Positions 24,846-35,147 of a stretch of 64,000 bases of DNA are shown here, in pieces. The position numbers were made by a program, and so were the translations under genes. The notes under the pieces were generated by a model. That model worked only from the letters and a program-made list of their open reading frames with translations, ran no database searches and had not been told where the DNA came from. This DNA comes from Kondoa malvinella (taxonomy: Eukaryota; Basidiomycota; Agaricostilbomycetes; Agaricostilbales; Kondoaceae), in the NCBI GenBank assembly GCA_039545315.1, contig BCIM01000002.1, positions 2,146,331-2,210,330 of the forward strand, written 5' to 3'. How positions within the stretch are numbered: the stretch's first letter is position 1; each line of letters opens with the position of its first letter.

Positions 24846-25611
24846 ATGCAGATTACAGCATTAGCAGCTCTCCTACTCTCCTGCCTGGCTTATGTCACTG
24901 CCGCGCAAGTCCAAATAGGTGCAGCAGTCTCCCAGCTCGCTTACGTGAACCAGCTGACCTTCTTCCAAAGGTGTCAAGCATAAACCAGACAACTGTCCCT
25001 TGGCTGCTCAGAAGGGCGATGCACTACAGATGGTATGTCTTCTTTCCTTTGGTCGAATAACAGAACTCACAAATGTACAGCACTACACGGGCAAGCTATC
25101 GACCGGCGAGCAATTCGATAGCTCTGTAGGCAAGAAACCATTCGAGTTTACGCGTCAGTGGGAGCGTGATCTACCTTCTTGATTCTTGTGCTGATATATT
25201 TGCTGCGTAGTCGGGACTGGGCAAGTGATCAAGGTGTGCTACACGTCATTCCAGTTATGCGCTTGCTGATAGGAAGGACAGGGCTGGGATCAAGGGTCTG
25301 TCTACTCACTACTATATTCAGGACCAGAGCTGACATCTCCTAAAGCCTGTTGGGCATGTGCGTTGGTGAAAAGTAAATCATGGCCTTGCACCACATTTCC
25401 AGATGCTGAGCTGTTTGAATAGGCGAAAGCTCAAGATCCCTTCCGAGCTTGGGTATGGTACTCGAGGTGCTGGAGGAGCTATTCCAGCTAATGCGGTTCG
25501 TCTATCTTCTTGCTCAGCTTCTGATGCGGACGAGTAACGCGTAAATAGGATCTGGTCTTTGATGTTGAATTGCTTGCTATCAAGAACAGAGGGCCGAAGC
25601 TTGAACTATAG
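24846..25611 (+). CDS. FPR2: ER-luminal FKBP-type peptidyl-prolyl isomerase (FKBP2/Fpr2)
   Basis: About seven small exons. The signal peptide is MQITALAALLLSCLAYVTAA. The FKBP domain follows with all the expected blocks: [54 protein letters not shown] and AIPANADLVFDVELL. The protein of about 140 residues ends in KLEL, which resembles an HDEL/KDEL ER-retrieval signal, though retrieval is inferred. The enzyme speeds proline isomerisation in secretory proteins and is the target of FK506-like drugs. The start is divergent from the UFO1-like gene and the tail is convergent with the bL31m gene, with 53 bp between stops. Confidence 0.9.
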
Positions 25612-25664
25612 GCTAGCAGCGAGGGCTAGTATGCAATCTCAAAATACTCGAACACCACATGTAT

Positions 25665-26179
25665 CTATTTCTTGCCCTTCTTCTTTCCCTTGTTCCCTCG
25701 ATCACTCCTCGCAATCATCTTTGGATCAATAGCCACATTCTCTCCATCCACCGTCAACAGATCGCCCATACTGCCATCACCTTCCGCCTCATTCACACTC
25801 GCGCTAAACTTCTTTTCAAACCTGCTCATTCTTCCACTTTCATCTTCTTCCCTTCCTCTTACACCACCTTGACTGAAGGACCATAAAGGTGAATTGTATA
25901 CATCGCGCGACAAAGGCATTGAAGGTCGTGGTGAAGTCGTATGCACAGTAATCGTCGAGCCGTCCGAATGAGTTACCTGTCACATTAATCAGCTCATGCA
26001 CCATATAGAGAGCTAGAGAGACGAACATTGGTGCGAAAAGCAGCGGGCAAAGCAGGTTGCATGCGAATTTTAGGTGGTAGTCGATATTTCAATTTACCGG
26101 TGGTAGAGTCGTAGGCTGGCTTGTAAGACGCATTTCTAGTAAAGATCTTGATGCCGCAAGTACATTTACTGGAATTCAT
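25665..26179 (-). CDS. MRPL36: mitochondrial large-subunit ribosomal protein bL31m
   Basis: Two exons split by an intron of about 50 nt (donor GTTCGT, acceptor TGACAG). The protein contains the bL31m core VTHSDGSTITVHTTSPRPSM followed by RDVYNSPLWSF, matching the S-DGS-...-TTSP...RD..N.PLW pattern. The C-terminus is basic (GNKGKKKGKK). The ATG at 26179 gives MNSSKCTCGIKIFTRNASY, a weak mitochondrial presequence; a longer form from an upstream exon is possible. The start lies only 40 bp from the divergent phospholipase start at 26220, so the promoter must be very short or sit inside the neighbouring gene. Confidence 0.82.
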
Positions 26180-26219
26180 TTCGGTGTGTCGTTGTTGCTT
26201 GTCGACCAATATCTGTCGA
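26180..26219. promoter_or_regulatory. 40-bp divergent start-to-start gap
   Basis: Only 40 bp separate the predicted start codons of bL31m (minus) and the phospholipase (plus). Transcripts from both sides must either share a tiny core promoter or begin inside each other's coding region. Confidence 0.45.
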
Positions 26220-28578
26220 ATGCTCAAAGCTGCTGCTCGTTATGCGCCTCTCGGATTGGCCTTTATTGGTGGATACCATGTAATAAGATACCCCATATCG
26301 CCTGTTGTATGCGAAAACAAGCAAGACTCGGAGTCCTGGTTACCTGATATTGAACTACCGAAATTTGAAGAGCCCAAATTCTTGACGGAATTCAACGTCT
26401 CGCTCAAGAGTTATTATGAACTGTTGTCCAAGTTTTATTCCGAGTTATCAGGCGATCAAGATTCCTTGCTGAAGCAAATCAGCGAACATGACCGACTTGA
26501 CAGCGAGTTGCATCCTGAATTGGATTGGAAGGCTTCTGTAAGGTTGTCGAGTAAACTGTGTCAAGATGAAGAAACCTTTCTCTCTGCAAGAAAAAAGAAG
26601 ATGCGCAAGGCTTTCGCTAGATTCATTCAAGTGGATGAAGGCGAGGTTGACGTGCGAGATGTGCCGATATTAGGGATAGCGTGTTCAGGCGGTGGAATGC
26701 GAGCAGCAGTCAATACTATTGGCTCATTCACACGAGCACACAAAACGGGCATACTGGATTGCACGACCTTCATCGCCGGTATTTCAGGATCAACATGGCC
26801 AATGTCCATCCTCTACGGTTTATCGCAAGGTTCAATAGCTCATCTAGGTCAACATTTCACTTGTCGCATCACCAAAGATTTCTTTAATCCGGAAACTATG
26901 GAATTGCTCACTCAATCACCTACGAACCGCTATCTTTTATCAGGAGCAATCAATAAATACGCTTCACCTCATTCGGATGAACTAACGCTCGTGGACGCGT
27001 ATGGTGTACTGTTATCGACTAGACTTTACATACCAGCAGACGAAAGCAAGTTGGATCCGAAAAATTTAAACTTGTCAGAGCAGAAAAGGTTCTTCATTGA
27101 TGGAGAAATGCCTTTACCCATTTATTCTGCTGTTCGACATGATTTACCTAAACCGAAATCAAAGCAAATTGATACGCCTGAATGCTCGCCGAACGAAAAG
27201 TCTGACAACAAACCCGAATCTGCATCAGCACCACAAGGAGAGCAGCAGGAAGGATATTCTCCAGACGAGGCGGAAGAAGCTCTGAAGCACTCGAAATGGC
27301 AATGGGTAGAAATGACACCGTTTGAAGTAGGGGTTGAGGAAATTGGAGCATTCATACCTACTTGGAGCTTAGGGAGAAAGTTTGCGAATGGCGAGGAAGA
27401 AGGAGAGAGGACGCCTGAGTTGCCTATGACTCTATTGAGCGGGTCAGTGCTCCAACTTCTATGCTTCTTATTGAAGCTAAGGAGAACGAGGACGACAGAG
27501 TATTCGCATCGGCATTCTGTGCTACGTTGCAGCATTATTACAAAGAGATCAAACCCCTTCTCAAGACACTACCATACGCTAAAGAAGTGGACGACTTTGT
27601 CCGTATGTCTATCCTCTTTTACGTAAGTCTAAGCTAAACAAGACGACCAGGACAATATGAAGACCCGCTCTCTTCCATCCATCCATTCCCTCCTACGAGC
27701 TATCCGAACCCTTTCAAAGGCTTGCAAGATAGATTGAGAAAAGGTGGACCGGCTAGTTTGGCTGAAGAGGAGAATTTGAGCTTGATGGACGTACGTTTGC
27801 AGCTTTACTGGCGATGTCGAGATTGCTAATCTTCTAAATGATCAGGCGGGCGCTTATTGCAACGTGCCTTATACGCCTTTGTGAGCTTTGCCCCTGCCGA
27901 ATTATTACAAAGGCTGATGTGCGCATATAGATTCCGAAGAGGCTGCGATGTGATTATTGCGTTAGATGCTAGTGTATGTCCGCGTCTATTGGACGAATCA
28001 GTGGGTCTTAGCGTTTTATCAGGCCGACTCGCAACAGCTCTGGTTCGAGCGAGCAAAAGAAGCAGCAGCGCGATACGATCTCGTTTCCTGGCCTGAAATA
28101 GCTACATCCTCTCTTTTCCCACAAGATGACGCAGATACCAAATTGGACGAGGCAGCTCAACAAGCGGACGATAATGAACTAGACCGGACAGATCGGGACG
28201 ACTCTCACAAACTGGGGAAAGTGAATGTGTGGATTGGTAGCACGAAAAAGCAGCATCAAGATGTGCCTACCCGGATATTGAAGAAGGATGATATGGAGAA
28301 AGAAGCGATGGAGAGGGATGGGTTGGCCTTGATTTATTTGCCTTTGAAGGCGGATTATAAGGTGGAAGAAGTTTGGTCGACTTGGAAGTTTGAGTATACG
28401 AAAGAAGAGACAGAGAGGTTGTTAAAGACTGCAGAGGTGCGTTCTTTCCCTCTAGACTGATCAACTGGCAATCTGAACTCGTATGTAGAACAACTTTCAA
28501 GTGGAAGAAATGCGGCATTGTCTAAAGGGAGTGTGGAAGCGGAAGAAACAATTGAGGGAGAATGGAGTATCGGAATGA
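26220..28578 (+). CDS. cytosolic phospholipase A2-type lipase
   Basis: The first exon is long (to about 27440) and 5-6 introns follow. The catalytic core has the oxyanion/Arg loop ACSGGGMRAAVNTIGSF and the lipase Ser in AGISGSTWPMSILYG; the catalytic Asp of the Ser/Asp dyad is predicted in DAGAYCNVPYTPLF, followed by RRGCDVIIALDAS. This is the group IV cPLA2/Plb catalytic fold, but there is no secretory signal. The N-terminus (MLKAAARYAPLGLAFIGGYH) looks like a mitochondrial or signal-anchor segment, in line with intracellular fungal cPLA2 enzymes. A linker rich in charged residues interrupts the domain near residues 300-345. The ATG at 26220 is preferred over 26148, which would overlap the bL31m gene. 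An alternative 3' end is described under findings. Confidence 0.87.
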
Positions 28579-28711
28579 GCTCCTGCGCCGATTGATCTGG
28601 TATGTACATGCCTAACCGGCACAGGCATGTGCTAAGGAGGATCTTCTGCAGCAGGGAATGTATGATCGTCTTGAGAAGAGGACGCTGCTTGATCGGACCT
28701 CCCAGCTTTGA

Positions 28712-29056
28712 GCCGTGAGTCTAGGCGGCTGAATTGATTACATGCTGACTCAGGTCTCATCAGCCAGACTATGGCGTTTCTGGACCAGGTATGCCTTTGC
28801 AAGAGCGGCAGCAATAGCAGCAGCAAGACAAGCCCAATACCGAAAACGCTTCAGTTTGCCGACGCAGAATTCGCCATACACGTTTTGCGAAGATCTGGAA
28901 GCTGACCATAGGCAGCTAGCCAGGCTTGGATCCGGCTCTATATAAAGCAGCTATACACGAGCTGCAGGAGCATGATACACGCATGCACATTGCTCTTCTT
29001 GACCCGCTCGTGTGCTGCTTGACCCAAACGACGAAATACTTTGGGAAATACCAACG
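28712..29056. other. intergenic / 5' region of the HAD gene
   Basis: The stretch contains a possible 3' UTR of the phospholipase and the promoter of the downstream gene, including a CTATATAAAG element near 28938. No separate gene is supported. Confidence 0.45.
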
Positions 29057-30093
29057 ATGCCCGCAATACCCACTGCAGAGGATATCGATGTCATCTTTAC
29101 CGATGTAGACGGTACTCTGTCAGTCTTGGCCGCTTGAACACACTCGCTTTGACCTAATTCGCGCCTGAAGCCTTCAATCTGACCACACCATACACCCGCG
29201 CACCTTGAAGGCTTTCAAAGCCATCCGCGAGAAGCATCCATCGATGCCCATAGTTATCTGCTCAGGCAAACAATTCGCGTCATGTTTGCATCTTCGAGAG
29301 CAACTTTGCCTTCCTCCTTCGTTTCCTGCTGCACACTGCAATGGCGGGATAGTACATCAAGATGGAGCCATTAAATCCCAAGTCTCGCTACCTGCTGAGA
29401 CAGTGCTCAACCTGGCGGATGATCAATTACGACCCTATGCTACTTTTCTATTCATTGATGATGAGGCTTTCTTGGTCAATGATCAGGCTGTGTCTCACGG
29501 AGAGAAGAAGGAAGACTGGGTTGCACTGGCCAGTCAGTATGATGCTGGTGTTTCGGATCGTTCGAGTGGTCAAGCAAGGGAAGATGTACTCAAAAGGGTT
29601 AAATCTGGGGAGGGCAAAGTGTTGAAGATGACTATCGGTGCCAAAGCCGATCAGATCACAGGTAGCCTGCCTCTTGCGCGCTGGATTTGTCACCGACTTG
29701 TCGTGTACAGAGGTCTACGAAGGACTGCTTACAGCAGCAGCGAACGACGAAGCCACCTTCTCAGCCACTCGAGCAATAGATATCATTCTCGAGATTGTTC
29801 CGCTCGGTATGAACAAAGCAGTCGCCGTCAAACAAATCTGTGAGATGCTTGGTACGACGCCCGAAAAATGTTTGGCGTTCGGCGACGGAGACAACGACAA
29901 GGTGCGGTGTACTCAAGCGTTTGCGTATTATCATGTAACTTAGACAATACCGAAGGAGATGCTGGCGTTGTGCAAGTATGGGGTGAGCATGGAGAATGCC
30001 ATGCCTACAACTACGAGAGCGGCGACATATTCAACTCTGTCGAATAACGAGGGTGGTGTAGGAGCGTTTTTGGAGAAGGTGTATGAGCTTTAG
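29057..30093 (+). CDS. HAD-superfamily (Cof-type) phosphatase
   Basis: Four exons. HAD motif I is DVIFTDVDGTLL (the nucleophile Asp and the +2 Asp are both present and span the first intron). Motif II is IVICSG, motif III is the Lys in LGMNKAVAVKQI and motif IV is AFGDGDNDK, split by the last intron. The cap insertion between motifs II and III, with HCNGGIVHQDG, places it in the Cof/YbiV group (class IIB cap). These enzymes dephosphorylate small sugar phosphates, pyridoxal phosphate or similar metabolites; the substrate here cannot be told. There is no targeting signal, so it is probably cytosolic. Length is about 290 residues, normal for the family. Confidence 0.87.
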
Positions 30094-30994
30094 TTGGCCT
30101 TAGTTGGCCTTCTGTGGCGCCTCAAGGTAGTGTCCAATGCAGGGCGATATATCCTCAAGTATGGTTACTTCGTTTTGATCTATGTAATAAAATACTGATC
30201 ATATCTCACAGTACTATGTGAATTTAAGCCGCCAAAGCTTGGTTCCTTTCATTCTGTCTTGAGACTGAGCCATTCGAATACACTCGGTCATTGTTGGTAT
30301 TGCAGATCTCGTCTCGACCTGGCAGTCGATCAAGCCTTTGACCTATGCTTCGTGACCAGCCGCTTGAATTCGTGCTTCCTTCGTTTCCCATGTGGAGCGT
30401 CTTCATGTGCATCTAGCGACACCAACGAACCGCTCGGGCAGGCCATGTACACTCATTGTGGGTAGCAAATACGATTCATTCGGATGTGCGACCGCCTTTT
30501 GAGACATGAGACCAGAAGGATCTTTTGCTTCTATCCTCTGGAGCGAGCGTGCGCTTTCCCAACCCTAGTATTGCGCTGCAGGATCGCTGCCCTTGACAAG
30601 CGGAAGATGCGCTGTGTTGGCCGATACGTTTTTCGAGTAACCATCACACCCCTTGGAACCGAGTGGAAGCATTTGGGGAGCCACTTAAGCAATAGGTTAG
30701 CGTTCTGAATGGAGGTCAGCGACGCTTCCTCACCTCCAATTTTTGGCTTGCGATCGGATCCCGCCTGAACGGATAGACCAGAACTGTCCAGTATTGCAAA
30801 GTTGATTTCGCACAAGATGGCGGATCAACAATCTTGGCGCAAATTGCTGTTCAAGTGATGATCTGAAATAGGCCGGCATGGCTGCCAGCCCATCTTTAGC
30901 TTCTTCATGTGATCTTGTGCATGTACTCACTTACTCTGTCTTTGTGCTCCAATGCACATAGCTCTCTCTGCTACTTTCTTACATACTGCCTCCG
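30094..30994. other. 900-bp intergenic stretch
   Basis: It lies between the 3' ends of two convergent genes. It opens with a tandem repeat (TAGTTGGCCT twice, 30092-30111). Short open frames on both strands lack splice continuity and motifs. I see no tRNA-like B box or other structured RNA. Confidence 0.4.
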
Positions 30995-31854
30995 CTAGAA
31001 CAGCCGTTTGACCTTCTCCACGCAGCGCATAGTCAAGGAAACCCTTCGAGTGCGTTCCAGATCGGTCGTTACGGGTGGTGCATTGGTACAAGCGCCAAGT
31101 TGCTCTGCCGAGTCGACGTGTCGTTGCGCAATGCCGTGTCTGTATCAGAATGAGCGCGATCAAACCATGAATACCTGGACGCACAGGCATTCTGTATACA
31201 GATCGCCTGTCAGGACAAACAGACTTCTTGCAGGTATAAAGATAGAACAGAGCGGATCTTGTTTGATGGCTCGTGCAGTCTCGTCATTCTTCACTTCATC
31301 TGAATATTCGTACAGATCTAGGATGGTATGCGAACCCAGCGAGAGCGTCGACACGACAGGATAGAAGCTCTTCCCGTCTTCATGGGGCATAATGCCTTGA
31401 CCGGGTAGGTATTCATTGACCAGGACCTGTAGAATCGTCAGACATGCGACAAGCATGATCGAGGGCTACACACATGATTTGGGCCTTGACCTTTGGCCTT
31501 TTCAAAAGCTCCAGTACTGATCTTCACTCTCTCCAAGATGCGAGGAAAAGCAGAAGTCATAAAGGTAGGTAGAGGCGTCGGAATCAATGTCGAAGATTTG
31601 GGTAGGACTGTTCCGCCCCAGTATTGCAGTCTTCTGCCATTGACTTCCTTCCACCCCTGAGGCGTGCTTTTGGCCTTGAATGTCCTCCCAGAAGTCTCAC
31701 TTTCCGTCTCCGTGCCGCTCATTTCCTCAATCTTGACGAGCAAATATGACGACTCTTGTTCTGTCACCCAGTCTGGTATCAAGTAAGCAGCAGGTATAGG
31801 TGTATCGAGCTTGTAAGGCTGCAACAAAGACAAGGGTATAGATCCATCAGACAT
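30995..31854 (-). CDS. ALKBH6: AlkB-like 2-oxoglutarate/Fe(II) dioxygenase (ALKBH6-type)
   Basis: Three exons. The first begins MSDGSIPLSLLQPYKLDTPI and contains the substrate-side strand RRLQYWGGTVLP. The second holds the double-stranded beta-helix with the iron ligands in VNEYLPGQGIMPHEDGKSFY (HxD) and the 2OG pocket region, ending LFVLTGDLYTE. The third supplies the distal His (LHGIAQRHVD) and the 2OG-binding Arg region (TRRVSLTMRCV). The order and spacing fit ALKBH6, whose substrate is not settled; nucleic-acid demethylation is the family activity. Predicted length is about 255 residues. Located head-to-tail after the GH26-like gene on the same strand, with 89 bp between them. Confidence 0.85.
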
Positions 31855-31943
31855 GGTGGGTTTGGGTAAAGCTTAATTGTGCACAGTAGCACAGTTGTTA
31901 TCTGTTACAGCGCGGTAATAAAGTCCGTCCACCCTCTTGGTTT

Positions 31944-33643
31944 TCATTGCTGATGCTGTCTGAAGAAGTCGATCGCTGCCTGGCGAGTTTCCGGCTGTCC
32001 CAGGATCAACCTGTAATGAAGCATCAGCACGATGGCATGGCAAGCGACACGAGACTGACCTGAAGTCTCTGTACTGTCCATCTTCGTCCTTCTCATACTC
32101 GAACCACACCCTTTTGTCGCATGAGTCGAATAATCCAGGTTAACGGAGATTGCAGACTTACAACGCCTTGAGATTAGGATAAGATTGGGCCATATTCGCA
32201 ACCTGATTAATCCAAGACAGCTAGAACACTCGTCAAAAGATTGCTCAGACTTTGGCCCAATCAAGCTCACTTTCATGTCCATCTCCCTCGCACCACCCCC
32301 CAAAGGCTGATGATCACGCATTTCCATTCGATACGGATCACCAGTCTCCGCTAATATGCAAGGCAGATTGTACTTCTTGCCATATAGCTATCATACAGTC
32401 AGATCGGTCTATAGATGGATAGGAAGACAAACTTCATAAAAAGAATCAAAGTGGTTTTTGAAGTAGTTCTTATCGGAAACGACGTTTGCTGAGCCATATA
32501 CATAGAGTGATATTCCGGCAACTGTCAAGACAATCTGTTCAGCACACGCCTCGCATGAGGAGAACAGAGCTGCTAACTGTCTACCCATTCCGGGCCCTGC
32601 CGAATAAGCCATTAGGAATTTTGACAGCTCTAGATAAGGCTAGACTCACTGGGAAATACGGCTTGTATCCTTTGCTCCCATCAGTACTATCAGCGACTGT
32701 CCAAACGAATAAGAGTCCGTAGCACATTGCTAAAGAAGCCGGATTCGACGGACCATTCGGTGCCCAAACTGTAGAGTCAGACATAGAATTTAGCGAAGAA
32801 CTTCGGCGCACTCTGGTCTTGACCTACGCATATACGTCCTCGCTGGTAGACCTGCACATTGCTTCCGCACAGCCAGTGTGAGTTTCTTCCATGCTTCTAT
32901 ATAAGGTTTCGGCTGAATCGCAATCAGCATCACAGTATTCATGCAGAAGCATGACCCACTTGTTGGCCGTAAGGGTACCAATCCTGTGAAGAATGAAGCG
33001 CCACATCAGCTAGAAGCTGAAAGGTCACACCGTTCACTCGCCCCATTCATCTCATGCCCAAACCTCAGGTACACATTCATTCCTTTCTCATTCACTTTCC
33101 TCATCTGAGCAGCTACTTTCTCCGCCTATGCACTATCAGCCCCATCCTTCTCTTTCGCCTAGTACGCACCTCTGCATGACCGAACGCCTTTAACCCTCCT
33201 TGGGGCATCACTGAAGCTAGATAAACAGGATTACCAGGCTGAGAACCAAAGTCATCTTGGTGCCAGATGAGCTGGTTGAGCGACATGTCCTGTGGTGAGA
33301 TTTGGATGAAATCGCCAATCTGTTCGATGCTAATCACACCATGTCAGAAGACAAGAGTGGTAGAACACGAACGATAGACATGGGTCTTGGGAGGTGTGCG
33401 TTGATATCCTTTGCATTGTTAGTGCCGTACGCCGGATAGAATCCTATAGCGAGTCTGTAGCAGCATGAGCTCGACACAGCGACGTAATAAAGGGCTAACG
33501 GACCCATTGACGGATAGACCTCCAGCAGGTAGACCTAATGAAGGATCTACGGCCGGCTTCTGCGTCTCAGGCTGCGAAGAAGGAGAAGAGAAGGTCTGTT
33601 GCTTCGACTCTAGCTTGGACGATAGTTTGTCGAGAAAACCCAT
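31944..33643 (-). CDS. GH26-like glycoside hydrolase without signal peptide
   Basis: About eleven short exons. After a Ser/Gln/Pro-rich N-terminus (MGFLDKLSSKLESKQQTFSS) the TIM-barrel starts at LAIGFYPAYGTNN. The acid/base Glu is in VYLRFGHEMNG, followed at once by DWYPYGQQPKPYIEAWKK; the substrate loop is LWAPNGPSNP, then GPEWVDIAGISLYVYG, and the nucleophile Glu is in CILAETGDPYR. The HEMNG...AETG pair places it in clan GH-A, closest to the GH26 mannanase-like fungal proteins. Unlike secreted members it has no N-terminal hydrophobic segment. The intron after HEMNG only works with a GC donor (33041-33040). The substrate is unknown; beta-mannan or beta-glucan is a family-based guess. Confidence 0.75.
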
Positions 33644-33929
33644 GGTTACGATAAAGCAGGTGATAAAGAGTAAAGTGTAAGTGAGTCTGCTATGAGGTTG
33701 GTCGACTGGAATGAGCATCCACTGCTTTACATGACCAAACGACAAGCTTGTCCAAGAGATGCGGTGTCGTCAACTTGGCAAGACGTACGTCAGAGCTGCT
33801 CAGAGTCCGTGCATACAAGCAGGGATTGAACGTGCAAAGGCAGAGCATACATTGCTTTGAAGCCCTTGCAATTTTTGGTAAAAGATGATACATCCCACAG
33901 AGTAGCCCATTTCCCGATAGATAACCGTT

Positions 33930-34604
33930 CTACCGCCTTATTGGTGGTCCTCCAGCTCCTCTTGGTGCTCCTCGTCCAGTTCCACGTCGGTCTAACAGGA
34001 TCATAAGCGGTGTAATGATAATTCAAGAAAGACTCACTTTGTGCACGCTGGATAGTAGCTCTTCCTCTTGCTGTACCAATACCGCGTCCCTTCATTGCAC
34101 CAGCACCAACTCGTTTGAACCTGTGAGTAATTCATTATCATGACTCTTTCAGTGGAGAAATGACGGGAATGACCCACATTGGCGCATTCGAAAGCATGTC
34201 TGGAACAATGTAGAAACGAACCATAGGACCTCTGATGTAGACCTGTCCATCAAGAGGCACCCACATGAGAATGGCGCTCAAGCAGCAAGCCCCAGACGAA
34301 CCTGATCTAATTGCGATACTCTGCCATCCCGCTGAGTGACGGTAATGTCCTTCAATGAAATGTTCAAATTGTCCTCGGCTGTCAGTTGAGTCCCGCTTAG
34401 CAAGTATACCTCGCACAACAAGCAGCAAACAACTGACCATCATGTAATTTCCCTCTGAAAAGTTGACCCGTCTTGAGTTCTACTGTAATTGTGTGCCCGA
34501 CTGCTTCTTGTAGGAGCTTTGTTGGGATACCTGTTACATGGATTCACGTCTTAGCCTTGAGTCTGTTGTTGCGTCTTTTGAGAGAGCTTGCCGATATTTG
34601 ACAT
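33930..34604 (-). CDS. SMD3: small nuclear ribonucleoprotein SmD3
   Basis: Six exons. The protein starts [20 protein letters not shown], contains the Sm1 motif ([20 protein letters not shown]) and the Sm2 motif ([20 protein letters not shown]), and ends in an RG-rich tail ([19 protein letters not shown]). SmD3 joins SmB in the heptameric Sm ring around the U1, U2, U4 and U5 snRNAs. The first coding exon is only 13 nt (34604-34592), and its intron begins with GC instead of GT (GCAAGC...AACAG). The tail is the usual target for arginine methylation. Divergent from the UBA-like gene, 543 bp away. Confidence 0.93.
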
Positions 34605-35147
34605 GGTGTTTGTGTCTCAAGCCTGACTTCCAAAGCTCTGATCTGGGTATATATAGAGTGGCGAAGGGATATACGGCCTTTGTAACAAGTTACAGTGACC
34701 GGACAAGCCTATATTTTGGAAGGGGAGAAATGCAGAGCCTCCGTCGTTGTCGTGCTCCACGGTGATGTGGCGAAATCCAAGCAACTTCCAGGCAGAGTCT
34801 GGTAGAGCAGTTGTCCAATGCAGCGAACAAGCGCGCGTTTGATTGTCGCCAGTCTATATGATCTGGGCACGAAACGAGTCGTGTTCATCTGCGTTTAATC
34901 TCGCCCATCAGAAGTTTTGTTGAGAGAATCTCGCACTTTGCTATCTGGGATCTGCTATTCTTCTATTCTATTGGTGCAGGCAGCTCGGCGTAAAGCTGCC
35001 ATCTGGTCGAGACCAAGCTCAGTACAAGACTCCCTTTGTCTGTATAAGCCCGCGGTCCGCGCGAATCTTCTTCTCTTCTCCAGGTCCAGCCATTGAATCA
35101 TCGCTCTCCTTAAGCTTACTTCTTCAATCCTTGCTCGAATCTGAACG
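34605..35147. promoter_or_regulatory. divergent promoter region SMD3 / UBA-like gene
   Basis: No coding support. A TATATATA-like run (GGTATATATAG near 34646-34656) lies about 45 bp upstream of the SMD3 start on that gene's side. The right half is CT-rich just before the ATG at 35148. Confidence 0.35.

Noticed and set aside
28578..28711. Stop-codon readthrough of the phospholipase TGA
   Set aside because: The base context after TGA is GCT, not the CTA typical of efficient readthrough. Alternative splicing explains the in-frame extension better.
30225..30930. Open frames and possible tRNA-like GTTCGAAT sequences in the 900-bp intergenic stretch
   Set aside because: No cloverleaf, A/B box pair or splice-supported reading frame could be built.
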